From Proteiniphilum acetatigenes DSM 18083 (GTDB taxonomy: Bacteria > Bacteroidota > Bacteroidia > Bacteroidales > Dysgonomonadaceae), in assembly GCF_000380985.1 (NCBI RefSeq), contig NZ_KB905698.1, positions 1 through 64,000 of the forward strand: a DNA stretch of 64,000 nt, read 5' to 3'. Position 1 is the stretch's first letter; each line of letters opens with the position of its first letter. The translations under genes and the position numbers were made by a program. The notes beneath the pieces are model-generated. The model ran no database searches and was not told the DNA's origin. It saw nothing but the letters and a program-made list of their open reading frames with translations. Of this stretch, positions 34,617 through 43,883 are shown one piece after another.

Positions 34617-35519
34617 ATGCAGACAACATCCAAAATACTGATGGTTCGTCCCTTCAGGTTTGCCTTTAACGAAGAGACAGCACAGAACAACTACTTCCAA
34701 CAGGCGGGGGAGTCCGGTTCTGTAGCCGTTAAAGCGCTTGAAGAATTTGATGCTTTCGTGAGCCAGCTCCGTGGCAAAGATGTAGATGTGACGGTTGTAC
34801 AGGACACACCCGAGCCGTGGACTCCCGATTCGATTTTCCCAAATAACTGGTTTTCGTCGCATATCTCGGGGGAGTTGGTGCTCTACCCCATGTTCGCCGA
34901 GAACCGCAGGCAGGAAAGAAAACGGGAGGTGTTGGACTTACTGACCCGAAAAATGAATCACCGCAAAGTGATTGATTTGACACACTGGGAAAAGGAGGGC
35001 GAATTTCTGGAAGGTACAGGAAGTATGGTATTCGACCGGGACAAACGGATTGCATATTGTTGCCGTTCACCACGCACTTCGGAGAAAGTGTTGGCGGACT
35101 TTTGCGCACGATTGAATTATGACGCCGTAGTATTCAATGCAACCGACAAAAACGGGAACCATATTTATCATACCAACGTGATGATGGCAGTGGGCAACCA
35201 GGTGGCGATTGTCTGTCTCGAGTCGATCAAAGATGATAATGAACGACAGAAAGTGGTTTCCAGACTGATCTCTGGGGGAAAGATCATTGTCGATATCTCT
35301 TTGGATCAGGTAGTCCGGTTCGCGGGAAATATGCTTGAAGTAAAAAGCCGAAACGGCCAACCAATTATGGTGATGTCGACTTCTGCCCGCAGTGCCCTGA
35401 CGGCAGCACAAGAAACTGTCATATCAACCTATAATACCATTTTGTCCGCACCATTATCTACCATCGAGACAAATGGAGGAGGATCGGCACGGTGCATGCT
35501 GGCGGAGATTTTTTATTAA
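34617..35519 (+). CDS. ctlX: Citrulline utilization hydrolase CtlX-type (arginine deiminase superfamily)
   Basis: 300 residues of the guanidine-modifying enzyme fold. Features are ILMVRPFRFAFNEETAQNNY at the N-terminus, PDSIFPNNWFSSH, LEGTGSMVFDRDKRIAYC (catalytic Glu/Asp), IYHTNVMMAVGN (catalytic His) and the C-terminal GGGSARCMLAEIFY (catalytic Cys about residue 292). CtlX-type proteins hydrolyse citrulline to ornithine, and the immediate upstream rocD consumes ornithine, which fits well. Arginine deiminase or dimethylarginine hydrolase activity is less likely given the context and size. Confidence 0.88.
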   Translation: MQTTSKILMVRPFRFAFNEETAQNNYFQQAGESGSVAVKALEEFDAFVSQLRGKDVDVTVVQDTPEPWTPDSIFPNNWFSSHISGELVLYPMFAENRRQERKREVLDLLTRKMNHRKVIDLTHWEKEGEFLEGTGSMVFDRDKRIAYCCRSPRTSEKVLADFCARLNYDAVVFNATDKNGNHIYHTNVMMAVGNQVAIVCLESIKDDNERQKVVSRLISGGKIIVDISLDQVVRFAGNMLEVKSRNGQPIMVMSTSARSALTAAQETVISTYNTILSAPLSTIETNGGGSARCMLAEIFY

Positions 35520-35671
35520 AACAGGGCTTTTTACACTTTTTTTATTTACTTTGCAGAATGAATAATTTCGTCAAGCATATACAAATGCCATTCGCCAGTT
35601 AGCGGATGACGATGTCAGGCTTGTAAACGAGTTTATAATCCAGCATTTTTCAACCCAATTAATCAAAAACT

Positions 35672-36088
35672 ATGTCATTCAGATCAGAACTAAAAGAATT
35701 CTTAATGCGCGGCAGCGTGGTGGACATGGCCGTGGGTATCGTGATTGGCGGCGCTTTCGGGAAGATCGTTACATCTTTCGTGAACGACATCCTTATGCCA
35801 CCACTCGCATTGATCTCAAACCAGGGACAATTCGTAGACCTTAAACTTGTTTTAAGACAGGCAGTAATGGACGGAGCAGAAGTGGTTACACCTGCCGTTA
35901 CCTGGAATTACGGTGCTTTCATTCAGACAATCGTCGACTTCCTGATCATCGGTACGGCCATTTTCATGGTGATCAAAGCAATGAATTCTCTGAAGCGAAA
36001 GAAAGAGGAAGTCCCTGCACCTCCTCCCGAACCGACCAAGGAAGAGACATTATTGACGGAAATCCGTGACTTGTTAAAGAACAAGTAG
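35672..36088 (+). CDS. mscL: Large-conductance mechanosensitive channel
   Basis: 138 residues. The N-terminal amphipathic helix and first membrane helix read [20 protein letters not shown] and continue into [11 protein letters not shown] periplasmic loop and a second membrane helix ([19 protein letters not shown]) follow, then a charged cytoplasmic helix (SLKRKKEE … [10 protein letters not shown]). It releases solutes on hypo-osmotic shock. A 152-bp leader separates it from ctlX and carries only an imperfect promoter box (TTACTTTG near 35546), so it may have its own promoter. Confidence 0.96.
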   Translation: MSFRSELKEFLMRGSVVDMAVGIVIGGAFGKIVTSFVNDILMPPLALISNQGQFVDLKLVLRQAVMDGAEVVTPAVTWNYGAFIQTIVDFLIIGTAIFMVIKAMNSLKRKKEEVPAPPPEPTKEETLLTEIRDLLKNK

Positions 36089-36193
36089 TTAAAAAGCATA
36101 CCATGTTATCCGGAGCGAAGCGGGCCAATAAATTTACCAAAACTGAAAATCCGCAACGCCCCGGGACAGGGTAGCTGATAATCCGCAAAAGAA

Positions 36194-36961
36194 TTACTGG
36201 ATCTCCGGAAGGTATTTCCAGTAACGTTTTGGCATGTGCTGCCGTTGCAGTTTAAGATTGATACGCTCCTTAATTGTGATACTCTGAAAATATTCTTTCC
36301 ACATTTTTTGAAAAAAAGCCTCTTCGTCAGAGAGCTTCTCATTGTCGAGTTTGCCTGATTTTAGTTCCACAAGGTCTTTTTGAGAGAAGGTTATCTCCTG
36401 CACTGTATGCGTATCATAGTATAGGCCTGTATTTCGCACGGTATCGTAAATAATCCAGGGTTGGCCGGCATAGCGCGATTTAAAATGCGGCACGATCAAT
36501 GAAAGCACATTATAACGTGGAGAAACAGGGGCAAACCAGATGCCGTCGGCCGTCTCCTGAAAACGTACGAACTGGATCAGTTTCCGGGCATCGGTACCCA
36601 CCTTCTGTGCTATATCCTTGATACGAAGTACATCATCATCTCCGAAATTCATTTCAATCCCCTGAGGATGATCGATATTTTTACGGATATACCGGAATAA
36701 CAACATCGCTGTCTCCGGTAGTTCCGATAACCAAACGCTCAGCAACATATTTTGTGCGAATTTCGATATTTTTTTCTCCAGTCCTTTCCAGACCCGCTTC
36801 GATTTCTCTTTTTCGGTATCTACATAGTACTGCTCATCTATAAACAGAGGCTTCTGGTCGGATTCGGAGAGGATCAGATCGGGAAATTTCTTCTGCTCAT
36901 ACGCGAAAAACACGCACGAAAGCAATCCGTCGAAAGTATTATCGTATGTAAAAACAATCAT
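36194..36961 (-). CDS. TIGR03915-family putative DNA metabolism protein (DUF4130)
   Basis: 255 residues, starting MIVFTYDNTFDGLLSCVFFA, the diagnostic N-terminus of the TIGR03915/DUF4130 family. Later blocks are RIKDIAQKVGTDARKLIQFV, RYNVLSLIVPHFKSRYA and a C-terminal RQHMPKRYWKYLPEI. The family is normally encoded next to a TIGR03916 radical SAM protein and is thought to act in DNA modification or repair; the activity is not established. Its start codon overlaps the stop of the GH2 gene (TAATG), so its translation is coupled to a galactan enzyme. Its expected partner is 16.6 kb upstream at 53537-54799. No uracil-DNA glycosylase domain is fused here. Confidence 0.85.
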   Translation of the reverse strand: MIVFTYDNTFDGLLSCVFFAYEQKKFPDLILSESDQKPLFIDEQYYVDTEKEKSKRVWKGLEKKISKFAQNMLLSVWLSELPETAMLLFRYIRKNIDHPQGIEMNFGDDDVLRIKDIAQKVGTDARKLIQFVRFQETADGIWFAPVSPRYNVLSLIVPHFKSRYAGQPWIIYDTVRNTGLYYDTHTVQEITFSQKDLVELKSGKLDNEKLSDEEAFFQKMWKEYFQSITIKERINLKLQRQHMPKRYWKYLPEIQ

Positions 36962-39414
36962 TATTCCACCCTTATAGAGATTTTTGACGATTGAACTCCT
37001 TTTGCCTTTGCTTCCAGGGTAAGCGTTCCACCAGTTTTTCCAGCCTGCACAATGGTGGTGAGTTGCCCGTTGAAAAGCGGCATCTGTGGAAGATGGAACA
37101 TGTCCAGACATGTGGGGTTTCCATTGGCAGAAGCACGGTACTCCCCAGCTCCGGTTACCGTGAAACGGATCACGCGGTCGTCCAGCGGACATAAATTACC
37201 CTCTTTATCTACTACACGCACATTCACGTAAGCCAGGTCTTTTCCGTCAGCCGATAATATATGCCGGTCGGGGATCAGCTCAATTCTATGGGGTTCACCT
37301 GCTGTACGAACCATTTTCTCCTCTGTTTTATTTCCGTTTTCATCGTAAGCAACGACCTTCACTTCCCCTGGTTCATAACACACATCCATCCACATCAGAC
37401 GATATCTTTCCGTTAAGGAATTATTATTTTTTGTACGCTTTCCCTGGCTTTTCCCATTAATAAAAAGTTCGGCGGAGGGATAACTCGTATACACAAACAC
37501 CGGGGTTACTTCTCCTTCGCGTCCTTTCCAGTTCCAGTGCGGGAGAATATGTAGCGTAGCTTCGTCCCTGTTCCAGATACTTTTGTACAGGTAATAGCGG
37601 TCTTTAGGAATACTTGCAAGGTCTATAATTCCAAACATGGAGCTGTGATTAGGCCATGCATCGGTGTCATAGGGCGAAGGCTCTCCCAGGTAATCAAAAC
37701 CTGTCCAGACAAATTGCCCCAGTGTCCAGTGATAATCGTCGGCCAGCGCAAAATCTTCATCGGGGATATTCGACCAAAAGCAATATTCGAGATCATAGGA
37801 AGAGGACTGGTGATCGTCATAAAGCGCATCGGCTTTTTTCTCCACGGGGAACTTGTATACGCCACGGGAACTGACGGTGGAAGCGGTTTCAGAACCCAAC
37901 ACCAGATTTTGCGGAAGTCTTTCATATGCCTCCACATAACGGTGGGTTCGATAATTGAATCCGGGAATTTCAACCACCGCTGCAAACCCGTTGTCCAGCA
38001 CACAACTGACCTGGTCCATCCCGGAAGTGACGGGACGGGTAGGATCTTCCCGGTGGCAAATATCCTGGAGGAAACGAGCCACCTTATAACCGTCGCTGCT
38101 GCATTGTGTCGGTACTTCATTACCGATACTCCACATGACTACGGAAGGGTTATTCCGGAAATGGCGCAACATATTCACCATATCTTTTTCCGCCCATTCG
38201 TCGAAGAACCGGTGGTAACCATTTTTGCATTTGGCAACATCCCATTCGTCAAAATTCTCCACGATCATCATAAAACCCATTTCATCGCAAAGTTTGACCA
38301 ATTCCGGCGCAGGCATATTATGGGAAGTTCGTATAGCATCGCATCCCATCTCTTTGAGGAGTGTCAGCTGGCGACGTAGAGCAGCTTCATTGATAGCCGC
38401 GCCCAAAGGGCCGAGGTCATGGTGGTTGCAAACTCCCTGAAATTTCCGCTGCTCACCGTTCAGGAAAAATCCCTTGTCGGCGATAAACCGGATATCCCGG
38501 ATACCGAAACGGGTCGTATATTCGTCACTCTTTGTATCGTCAACAAATAGGGTGGACATAGCCGTATAGAGGTAAGGCGTTTCGGGCGACCATAACCTGG
38601 GATTCTCCACGATAAAGTTCTGCTCAAACGGGCGTCCGTGGTCGAGTTGCTGTGTATTATCCTTCGTTGCCACCACCTTGTTATCCATATCCCTGATCTC
38701 CGTAACAATCCGTATGTTTGCATGATCGCCCGCTATTTCCGTCCGCAGGCGTACAGAGGCATATTCTTCTGACACGAAAGGCGTCGTGATATACGTTCCC
38801 CAGACAGGGATATGAGCCTTATTGGTTTGTATCACATGCACATTGCGGTAAAGTCCGGCCCCCGGATACCAACGAGAAGACTCCGGTTTATTCTCAAGCC
38901 GTACGGCAAGCAGGTTATTCTTACCGTCGACATGCAGCACTTCAGTGACATCGCAATGGAAAGCATTATACCCGTAAGGCCAGAAGCAGACCTCTTTCCC
39001 GTTTACATATACCCTTGCTTCGCTCATCGCACCGTCGAACTTCAGGGTAACGATTTGTTTTTCGGACTGGAAGTTTTCCACATCAAAAAAAGTACGGTAC
39101 CAGCCAGTTCCCATATAGGGAAGGCCACCCGTGCGGCCGGTCTTTACCGTCGGCACCCTCTCCCCGTTCTGTATAATAGCTACTTCCTGAAGATCATGCT
39201 TCCGGTCGAATGGTCCGTAGATTGCCCAATCGTGAGGGATCCTTACCTCCTCCCAGTTTTTGTCATTAAAATCGTCGCTTATCGCTTGGGGGAAATCTCC
39301 TTTACTGAATCTCCAGTTCTTTTCCAACAGGAATTCGGTACGTTGTTGAGCATAAAGAGAAACTGTCAGAAAAAAGAAAATGATAAAAAATACAGACAAT
39401 ACGGCTCGTTTCAT
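36961..39414 (-). CDS. GH2 beta-galactosidase with DUF4982-type C-terminus
   Basis: 817 residues. A signal peptide ending in SLYAQ lacks a lipobox, so the protein is probably periplasmic. The order is sugar-binding domain (WEEVRIPHDWAIYGPF), immunoglobulin-like domain, then the TIM barrel with acid/base Glu in MWSIGNEVPTQ (about 434) and nucleophile Glu in LVLGSETAST (about 507). The C-terminal DUF4982 and Ig-like domains follow (YPSAELFINGKSQGKR). It would cut galactose from galacto-oligosaccharides released by the GH53 enzyme. It is the last PUL gene, and its stop overlaps the start of the TIGR03915-type gene. Confidence 0.92.
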   Translation of the reverse strand: MKRAVLSVFFIIFFFLTVSLYAQQRTEFLLEKNWRFSKGDFPQAISDDFNDKNWEEVRIPHDWAIYGPFDRKHDLQEVAIIQNGERVPTVKTGRTGGLPYMGTGWYRTFFDVENFQSEKQIVTLKFDGAMSEARVYVNGKEVCFWPYGYNAFHCDVTEVLHVDGKNNLLAVRLENKPESSRWYPGAGLYRNVHVIQTNKAHIPVWGTYITTPFVSEEYASVRLRTEIAGDHANIRIVTEIRDMDNKVVATKDNTQQLDHGRPFEQNFIVENPRLWSPETPYLYTAMSTLFVDDTKSDEYTTRFGIRDIRFIADKGFFLNGEQRKFQGVCNHHDLGPLGAAINEAALRRQLTLLKEMGCDAIRTSHNMPAPELVKLCDEMGFMMIVENFDEWDVAKCKNGYHRFFDEWAEKDMVNMLRHFRNNPSVVMWSIGNEVPTQCSSDGYKVARFLQDICHREDPTRPVTSGMDQVSCVLDNGFAAVVEIPGFNYRTHRYVEAYERLPQNLVLGSETASTVSSRGVYKFPVEKKADALYDDHQSSSYDLEYCFWSNIPDEDFALADDYHWTLGQFVWTGFDYLGEPSPYDTDAWPNHSSMFGIIDLASIPKDRYYLYKSIWNRDEATLHILPHWNWKGREGEVTPVFVYTSYPSAELFINGKSQGKRTKNNNSLTERYRLMWMDVCYEPGEVKVVAYDENGNKTEEKMVRTAGEPHRIELIPDRHILSADGKDLAYVNVRVVDKEGNLCPLDDRVIRFTVTGAGEYRASANGNPTCLDMFHLPQMPLFNGQLTTIVQAGKTGGTLTLEAKAKGVQSSKISIRVE

Positions 39415-39501
39415 ACGATTATTTTATTTTCTATATTTCGGTATATGGAACCTTTGATGACTGAAATAATCATGTCAGTCTCATACAATAATAATTTCAA
39501 T

Positions 39502-40539
39502 TCAAAGCTTGAATGCGTCCAATGCTACGGTAGGGCGTCCGTTTTCATCGAAAGCGCCGAGGGTATATCCCTTCCAACCTCCGTACGACTGGGGTTCCCA
39601 GTAGAAGACACCTAAACAGCGATCATCTTCTATGGCTTTCGCCTTGGTGATCAGGTCTGCCAGGAAATCATGGCAGACCTCCGCCTCATCCCATGGCATA
39701 CCGACTTCGCAGATCATCACTTCCGAGTCGTAACGGCTGATCATATCCCGTATGTTGGCAATACAATCAGCGTTCGTCTGTTGCCACGAGTCCGCTGCAG
39801 GATAGAGTGACATGCCGATCACATCCCATTTTCCGCCGTTATTCTTCAGTCCGTCGAATAGCCAGCGATAAAGGTCGTTATCATGCCCCCCATGCAAATG
39901 TACAATAACTTTCGCATCGGGAAACACCTCTTTTACGGCATCGTATCCGGCATTATTCAAGTCAGCATAATTTTCCATATTTACGGAAGCTTTTCCCTCT
40001 TCCCAAAGCATCCCGTTACCTGTCTCATTGCCTACCTGAATCCATTCGGGAGTGATATCATGCGCTTTCAGTTCGTTGAGTATCTCTCTTGTATGGTCGC
40101 CCACAGCTTCCTGCAACTCGTCCATATCCATATCCGTCCAGGCAGCAGGTTTTGTCTGCTGTCCGGGATCCGCCCACGTATCGCTGTAATGAAAATCTAT
40201 CATCAGGCGCATGCCGAGGTTATTCGCACGGAACGCTTTTACCAGCAGGTCGCTCTTGTTGCACCATCCATCGACGGGATCGACCCATACCCGTAACCGG
40301 ATAGAATTCATACCCAATTCACGGAGTAAAGCCATACATTCTTTTTCACGATCATTACCGTCATAAAATTTAATACTGCTTCGTTCCATTTCGGTGAGCC
40401 AACTGACATCCGCCCCCTTGGCAAATCCACTCATATCGTATAGAGGAGGCTCCGGATATACCGGCTTATCGTCGCTGCTGCAGGCGGTAAGGGCGATCAA
40501 CGCCCATACCGTACCCAGGAATATATTTTTTATGTTCAT
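39502..40539 (-). CDS. GH53 endo-beta-1,4-galactanase, lipoprotein
   Basis: 345 residues. A lipoprotein signal ends in ALTACSSDDK; the acidic residues after the Cys suggest surface exposure. The GH53 barrel begins FAKGADVSWLTEMERS. It contains MNSIRLRVWVDP, MIDFHYSDTWADPGQQTKPA, the acid/base Glu in WIQVGNETGNGMLW (about 170) and the nucleophile Glu in MICEVGMPWDE (about 277). GH53 enzymes act only on beta-1,4-galactan, so this gene gives the best clue to the PUL substrate. It follows the SusE-like gene by 21 bp. Confidence 0.95.
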   Translation of the reverse strand: MNIKNIFLGTVWALIALTACSSDDKPVYPEPPLYDMSGFAKGADVSWLTEMERSSIKFYDGNDREKECMALLRELGMNSIRLRVWVDPVDGWCNKSDLLVKAFRANNLGMRLMIDFHYSDTWADPGQQTKPAAWTDMDMDELQEAVGDHTREILNELKAHDITPEWIQVGNETGNGMLWEEGKASVNMENYADLNNAGYDAVKEVFPDAKVIVHLHGGHDNDLYRWLFDGLKNNGGKWDVIGMSLYPAADSWQQTNADCIANIRDMISRYDSEVMICEVGMPWDEAEVCHDFLADLITKAKAIEDDRCLGVFYWEPQSYGGWKGYTLGAFDENGRPTVALDAFKL

Positions 40540-40560
40540 CTCTGTTCTATTTTAATATGG

Positions 40561-42267
40561 TTACTGGATGGCGTATGTCCGGTTGACAAGGTCTACCGTA
40601 ATAGTGTAAGTCCCTGCCGACCAGCTGTTACTGTCGGGAATATCGTTACCACCATACTGTAATTTCCCGTCGCTGCCGCCAAAGAGAATATCCCAGTTAT
40701 TCCGGATAAGGTAAATTTTAAATCCGTAGGTCGAAGCGCCGCTCACGGTAATACTTCCGGAATAGACACCCGGGACGGAGGTCGCCGCAAGTGTCTGATC
40801 GAACTCCCATTTATCGTCCAATCCGTTCACATATACATGGTCGCCTGCCTCAGTCAGTGCATAGGCGAGGTTTTTCAACGACAGGTCGAAGAAATAAACA
40901 CCCGGTACAGGAGCGGCAATATTGTTCTGGCCCTGGAATTCCAGCGTTCCGGAATAGGCATCGCCTCCGGCTTGCGTGTACACGTCACCCCAATTGTCTT
41001 TCTCTATTCCAACCTGGTATCCCCATAGTGAATGTACATTCAGCACGCCGGCATAAGCCAGATTGTCCTCATCATAAAGATACAACTTATTATCGAAATT
41101 CCAGCTTCCTCCTGTGATACCGTCATCTATACCGATCATATAAACCTCCTGGCTGACGGGATCAGGCTCTTCCGAACCGCTCGTCACTTCACACGTCCAG
41201 TTTTTCGGATCGCTCAGGTCCAGGATCAACGTACATTCCCCTGCTGCGGGGATCTGTACGGAAACAGCACCTGCCACTCCGGCCAATACAAGTTTCCCGT
41301 TTTCCTGTGCAAAAGCGATGGTCACTTTATCGGTAGCGGGAGCGCTGTCACCTGTCTCGTAATTATACTCATCTCCCTGTCCGCTCAACCGGATCGTTGC
41401 CGTACCGGCAGAAGCGGCATTGAAAACATAGTACCATCTCGTATTGGGGCGATCAAACGTCATCTCGCCGGTGATATCCCCACTCACCTCCAATACCGGC
41501 AGATAAATAGCCGACCAGCGTTTACGCACAGTATTGACCTCTGTATAATAACAGCCGCCCGGCTCGGGATACCAGAAGTTCCAGCTACCTTCTTCGGAAG
41601 AAGCCAGGAAAGTAGACCCGTCTGCCGCAAGATTTCCCCATACCTTTCCGTCACCCTCTTCCATAAAGAAGTTGTACCACGAAGTAGCGCCGATAAATCC
41701 AGCATATACCCCATTCGCATCTGGAGAAGCCAGTGTAAGACCTGTTTGTTTTTTGTCCTTATCCAATATAAACCCGATCGTCATATCGATCAGATAGGGC
41801 GTGATATTGACTTTCTTTATTTCGCTGTATACCGATTCGATGTTGGGGGCTATGCTTCCGCGCAGACGGAAGTAGACAGGAGTCGCCACATCGGGCGTAA
41901 GTCCCAGGTTCTTGGCGATGGCATTCAACTCTGCACCGGTATAAGCTTTCGATTCGCCGGTACCTTCGGTTTCAATCACGTCCGACGAAAAATCTTCCTT
42001 CGTCGATAGCTGCAGGTATGCCGTAAACAGATCGGGAGCTCCCATATTCGGGTTACTCACTACCAGCGTACTGTTTTTCCATGCGGCGGAGAGCACGATC
42101 TTCGAAGCATTTTCCTTACTTAGAAGGATATCCGTTTCGGTAAGAACAAACTGGCTCTCTTCCAGCCCCGAAAGATATATTTTATCTCCGTCTTCTTCGC
42201 AGGCGATCAAAAGCAGAAGCAGTAGAACGACGGCCGGATATTTTTTCAGTACATGTAATATATTCAT
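40561..42267 (-). CDS. SusE/SusF-like surface glycan-binding lipoprotein
   Basis: 568 residues. The lipoprotein signal is LLLLLIACEEDGDK. A SusE N-terminal domain follows (FVLTETDILLSKENASKIVL with PNMGAPDLFTAYLQLS), then tandem carbohydrate-binding-like beta domains with repeated GVYFFDLSLKNLAYAL and GTYTITVDLVNRTYAI endings. Such repeats are typical of SusE/SusF and SGBP proteins that hold glycan at the cell surface. It is located right after susD, as in canonical PULs. The glycan, by context, is a beta-1,4-galactan. Confidence 0.88.
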   Translation of the reverse strand: MNILHVLKKYPAVVLLLLLLIACEEDGDKIYLSGLEESQFVLTETDILLSKENASKIVLSAAWKNSTLVVSNPNMGAPDLFTAYLQLSTKEDFSSDVIETEGTGESKAYTGAELNAIAKNLGLTPDVATPVYFRLRGSIAPNIESVYSEIKKVNITPYLIDMTIGFILDKDKKQTGLTLASPDANGVYAGFIGATSWYNFFMEEGDGKVWGNLAADGSTFLASSEEGSWNFWYPEPGGCYYTEVNTVRKRWSAIYLPVLEVSGDITGEMTFDRPNTRWYYVFNAASAGTATIRLSGQGDEYNYETGDSAPATDKVTIAFAQENGKLVLAGVAGAVSVQIPAAGECTLILDLSDPKNWTCEVTSGSEEPDPVSQEVYMIGIDDGITGGSWNFDNKLYLYDEDNLAYAGVLNVHSLWGYQVGIEKDNWGDVYTQAGGDAYSGTLEFQGQNNIAAPVPGVYFFDLSLKNLAYALTEAGDHVYVNGLDDKWEFDQTLAATSVPGVYSGSITVSGASTYGFKIYLIRNNWDILFGGSDGKLQYGGNDIPDSNSWSAGTYTITVDLVNRTYAIQ

Positions 42268-42288
42268 AATCTGATAAATGATTTTAGA

Positions 42289-43866
42289 TTAGTAATTATC
42301 GTTACGCAGGTTCGGATTGGCAGTCAGGTCTGTGGTGGGGATGGGGTAAATATTGTATTTTCCATCTACTGCTCTTCCCTCTTTCACTCCCCCTTTCCAC
42401 TGCCATAAGTAATCGGCCGTGGTAAACCTGCCATAGCGTATCAGATCGGTCCGACGCGTACATTCCCAATAGAGCTCACGCGCACGCTCATCAAGAAAGA
42501 AATCAACCGTCAGATCATTGGCGGTCAGCTTCCCATAGGTTTCATAATCATTGCCGAAAGCACGTTGCCGCAACCCGTTCACATAAGCCAATGCTTCTGT
42601 AACAGTGGCTCCCGTACCGCCGCGGATGACAGCTTCGGCGAGCATCAGATAGACATCCGCCAGACGAAATACCGGAAAGTCCGTATTCACTCCGCCGTCC
42701 ACTGTGTTAGACGCCATTTCACCTTCATCAGTCAGGTTTGTCCATTTGTCCACAAAATAACCGTTGCTTTGGTTATCTATTATATCGAGATATTGGGTTT
42801 GCCCTTCGGTAAAGAAAAGGGCCCTGCCATCTTTCTCGTCAAACAACGCCGGTATTTCGCCGCGTACGCGGAACATTCCCCATCCGCTGGTCACCCCGTA
42901 ATCCGCAGGTTTCTGATAATCGGACGTGTTGCTTACCGCTCCACAAATAATATAGGTGGTAGCGCCCCAGGAGACAGTATGCGTTGCATCCACCGGAAAA
43001 GAAAATATAATTTCGTTCGTCCGTTTATGATTGTCGGCGTTAAACAGTTTCTTGTATTCCGGTTCAAGAGTATACCCCTGTTGTATAACCCTCTTACAGT
43101 AGTCAATACAGTCAATATATCGTTCCGTTCCCGTATATATGTTCGCATTCAGGTACATTTTAGCCAACAGGGCATAAGCCGCCGCTTTCGATGCCCGTCC
43201 GTACTCGCATTCTTCTTTGTCGGGCAGGTTACCATCGATAGCCTGCAATTCCGATTCAATAAATTCAAATACTGCTTTCGCCTCATAGCGTGGTGGGATA
43301 AACGTTCCTACCGGATCATTCTCGGTAACAAACGGAATATTGCGGAAAAGATCGAGCGCATGATAATACGCCAGCGCACGGAGAAAACGTGCCTCGGCAC
43401 GATAACCGCGAATATCGGCTTGTTCGCTTTCAGTGAAACGGGCTATTTGCTCGTCACCTGCATTACGAAGAAATTCATTGCAAAGGGCGATGTTATAAAA
43501 TATACGATAGTACATATCAGCTACCCACGGATCGTTAGCGTCCCATGACAAAAAAGTCAGGTCACCCACTTTATCGCCTTCCAACCAGGTAGATGCCAGT
43601 TCGTCGGTTCCGCATTCCTGCAGATTGAAGAAGCTACGCATATAATCCTGCCCGTTATTGCTGGACAGGTCGGAGTTTCCTCCCCCTTTTTCTTGTCCGT
43701 TGATCACAAAAGCAACATAGAGTTTACCCAATACAGCCTTATAATTGGACGCGTCCTTGTATACATCCGAACTGGTAGTTTCAATGTTCGGATATTGGTC
43801 AAGATCGTCCAGACAGCCTGTCAATAAAAATAAACTAGAGAATAGTATATATATGATCTTTTTCAT
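42289..43866 (-). CDS. susD: RagB/SusD-family nutrient-binding outer-membrane lipoprotein
   Basis: 525 residues. A signal with lipobox (LLTGCLDDLDQYP) is followed by the helical SusD fold: EARFLRALAYYHALDLFRNIPFV, YGRASKAAAYALLAKMYLNANIYTG (TPR-like helices) and the C-terminal LAEAVIRGGTGATVTEALAYVN … FLDERARELYWECTRR … NPNLRNDNY. It caps the SusC barrel and binds oligosaccharide. Its start lies 17 bp after the susC stop, the normal arrangement. Confidence 0.95.
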   Translation of the reverse strand: MKKIIYILFSSLFLLTGCLDDLDQYPNIETTSSDVYKDASNYKAVLGKLYVAFVINGQEKGGGNSDLSSNNGQDYMRSFFNLQECGTDELASTWLEGDKVGDLTFLSWDANDPWVADMYYRIFYNIALCNEFLRNAGDEQIARFTESEQADIRGYRAEARFLRALAYYHALDLFRNIPFVTENDPVGTFIPPRYEAKAVFEFIESELQAIDGNLPDKEECEYGRASKAAAYALLAKMYLNANIYTGTERYIDCIDYCKRVIQQGYTLEPEYKKLFNADNHKRTNEIIFSFPVDATHTVSWGATTYIICGAVSNTSDYQKPADYGVTSGWGMFRVRGEIPALFDEKDGRALFFTEGQTQYLDIIDNQSNGYFVDKWTNLTDEGEMASNTVDGGVNTDFPVFRLADVYLMLAEAVIRGGTGATVTEALAYVNGLRQRAFGNDYETYGKLTANDLTVDFFLDERARELYWECTRRTDLIRYGRFTTADYLWQWKGGVKEGRAVDGKYNIYPIPTTDLTANPNLRNDNY

Positions 43867-43883
43867 TGTAATATTTTTTAACG

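Noticed and set aside
36962-37192. A longer version of the TIGR03915-type protein starting at 37192 (77 extra residues)
   Set aside because: The extension overlaps the GH2 C-terminal domain and its residues do not resemble the family. The internal ATG at 36961 gives the exact family N-terminus and a good ribosome-binding site.
41032-42009. Plus-strand open frames over susE and susD (325 and 327 codons, the second at 42565-43548)
   Set aside because: They are antisense to genes with clear SusE/SusD signatures. There is no independent coding evidence.
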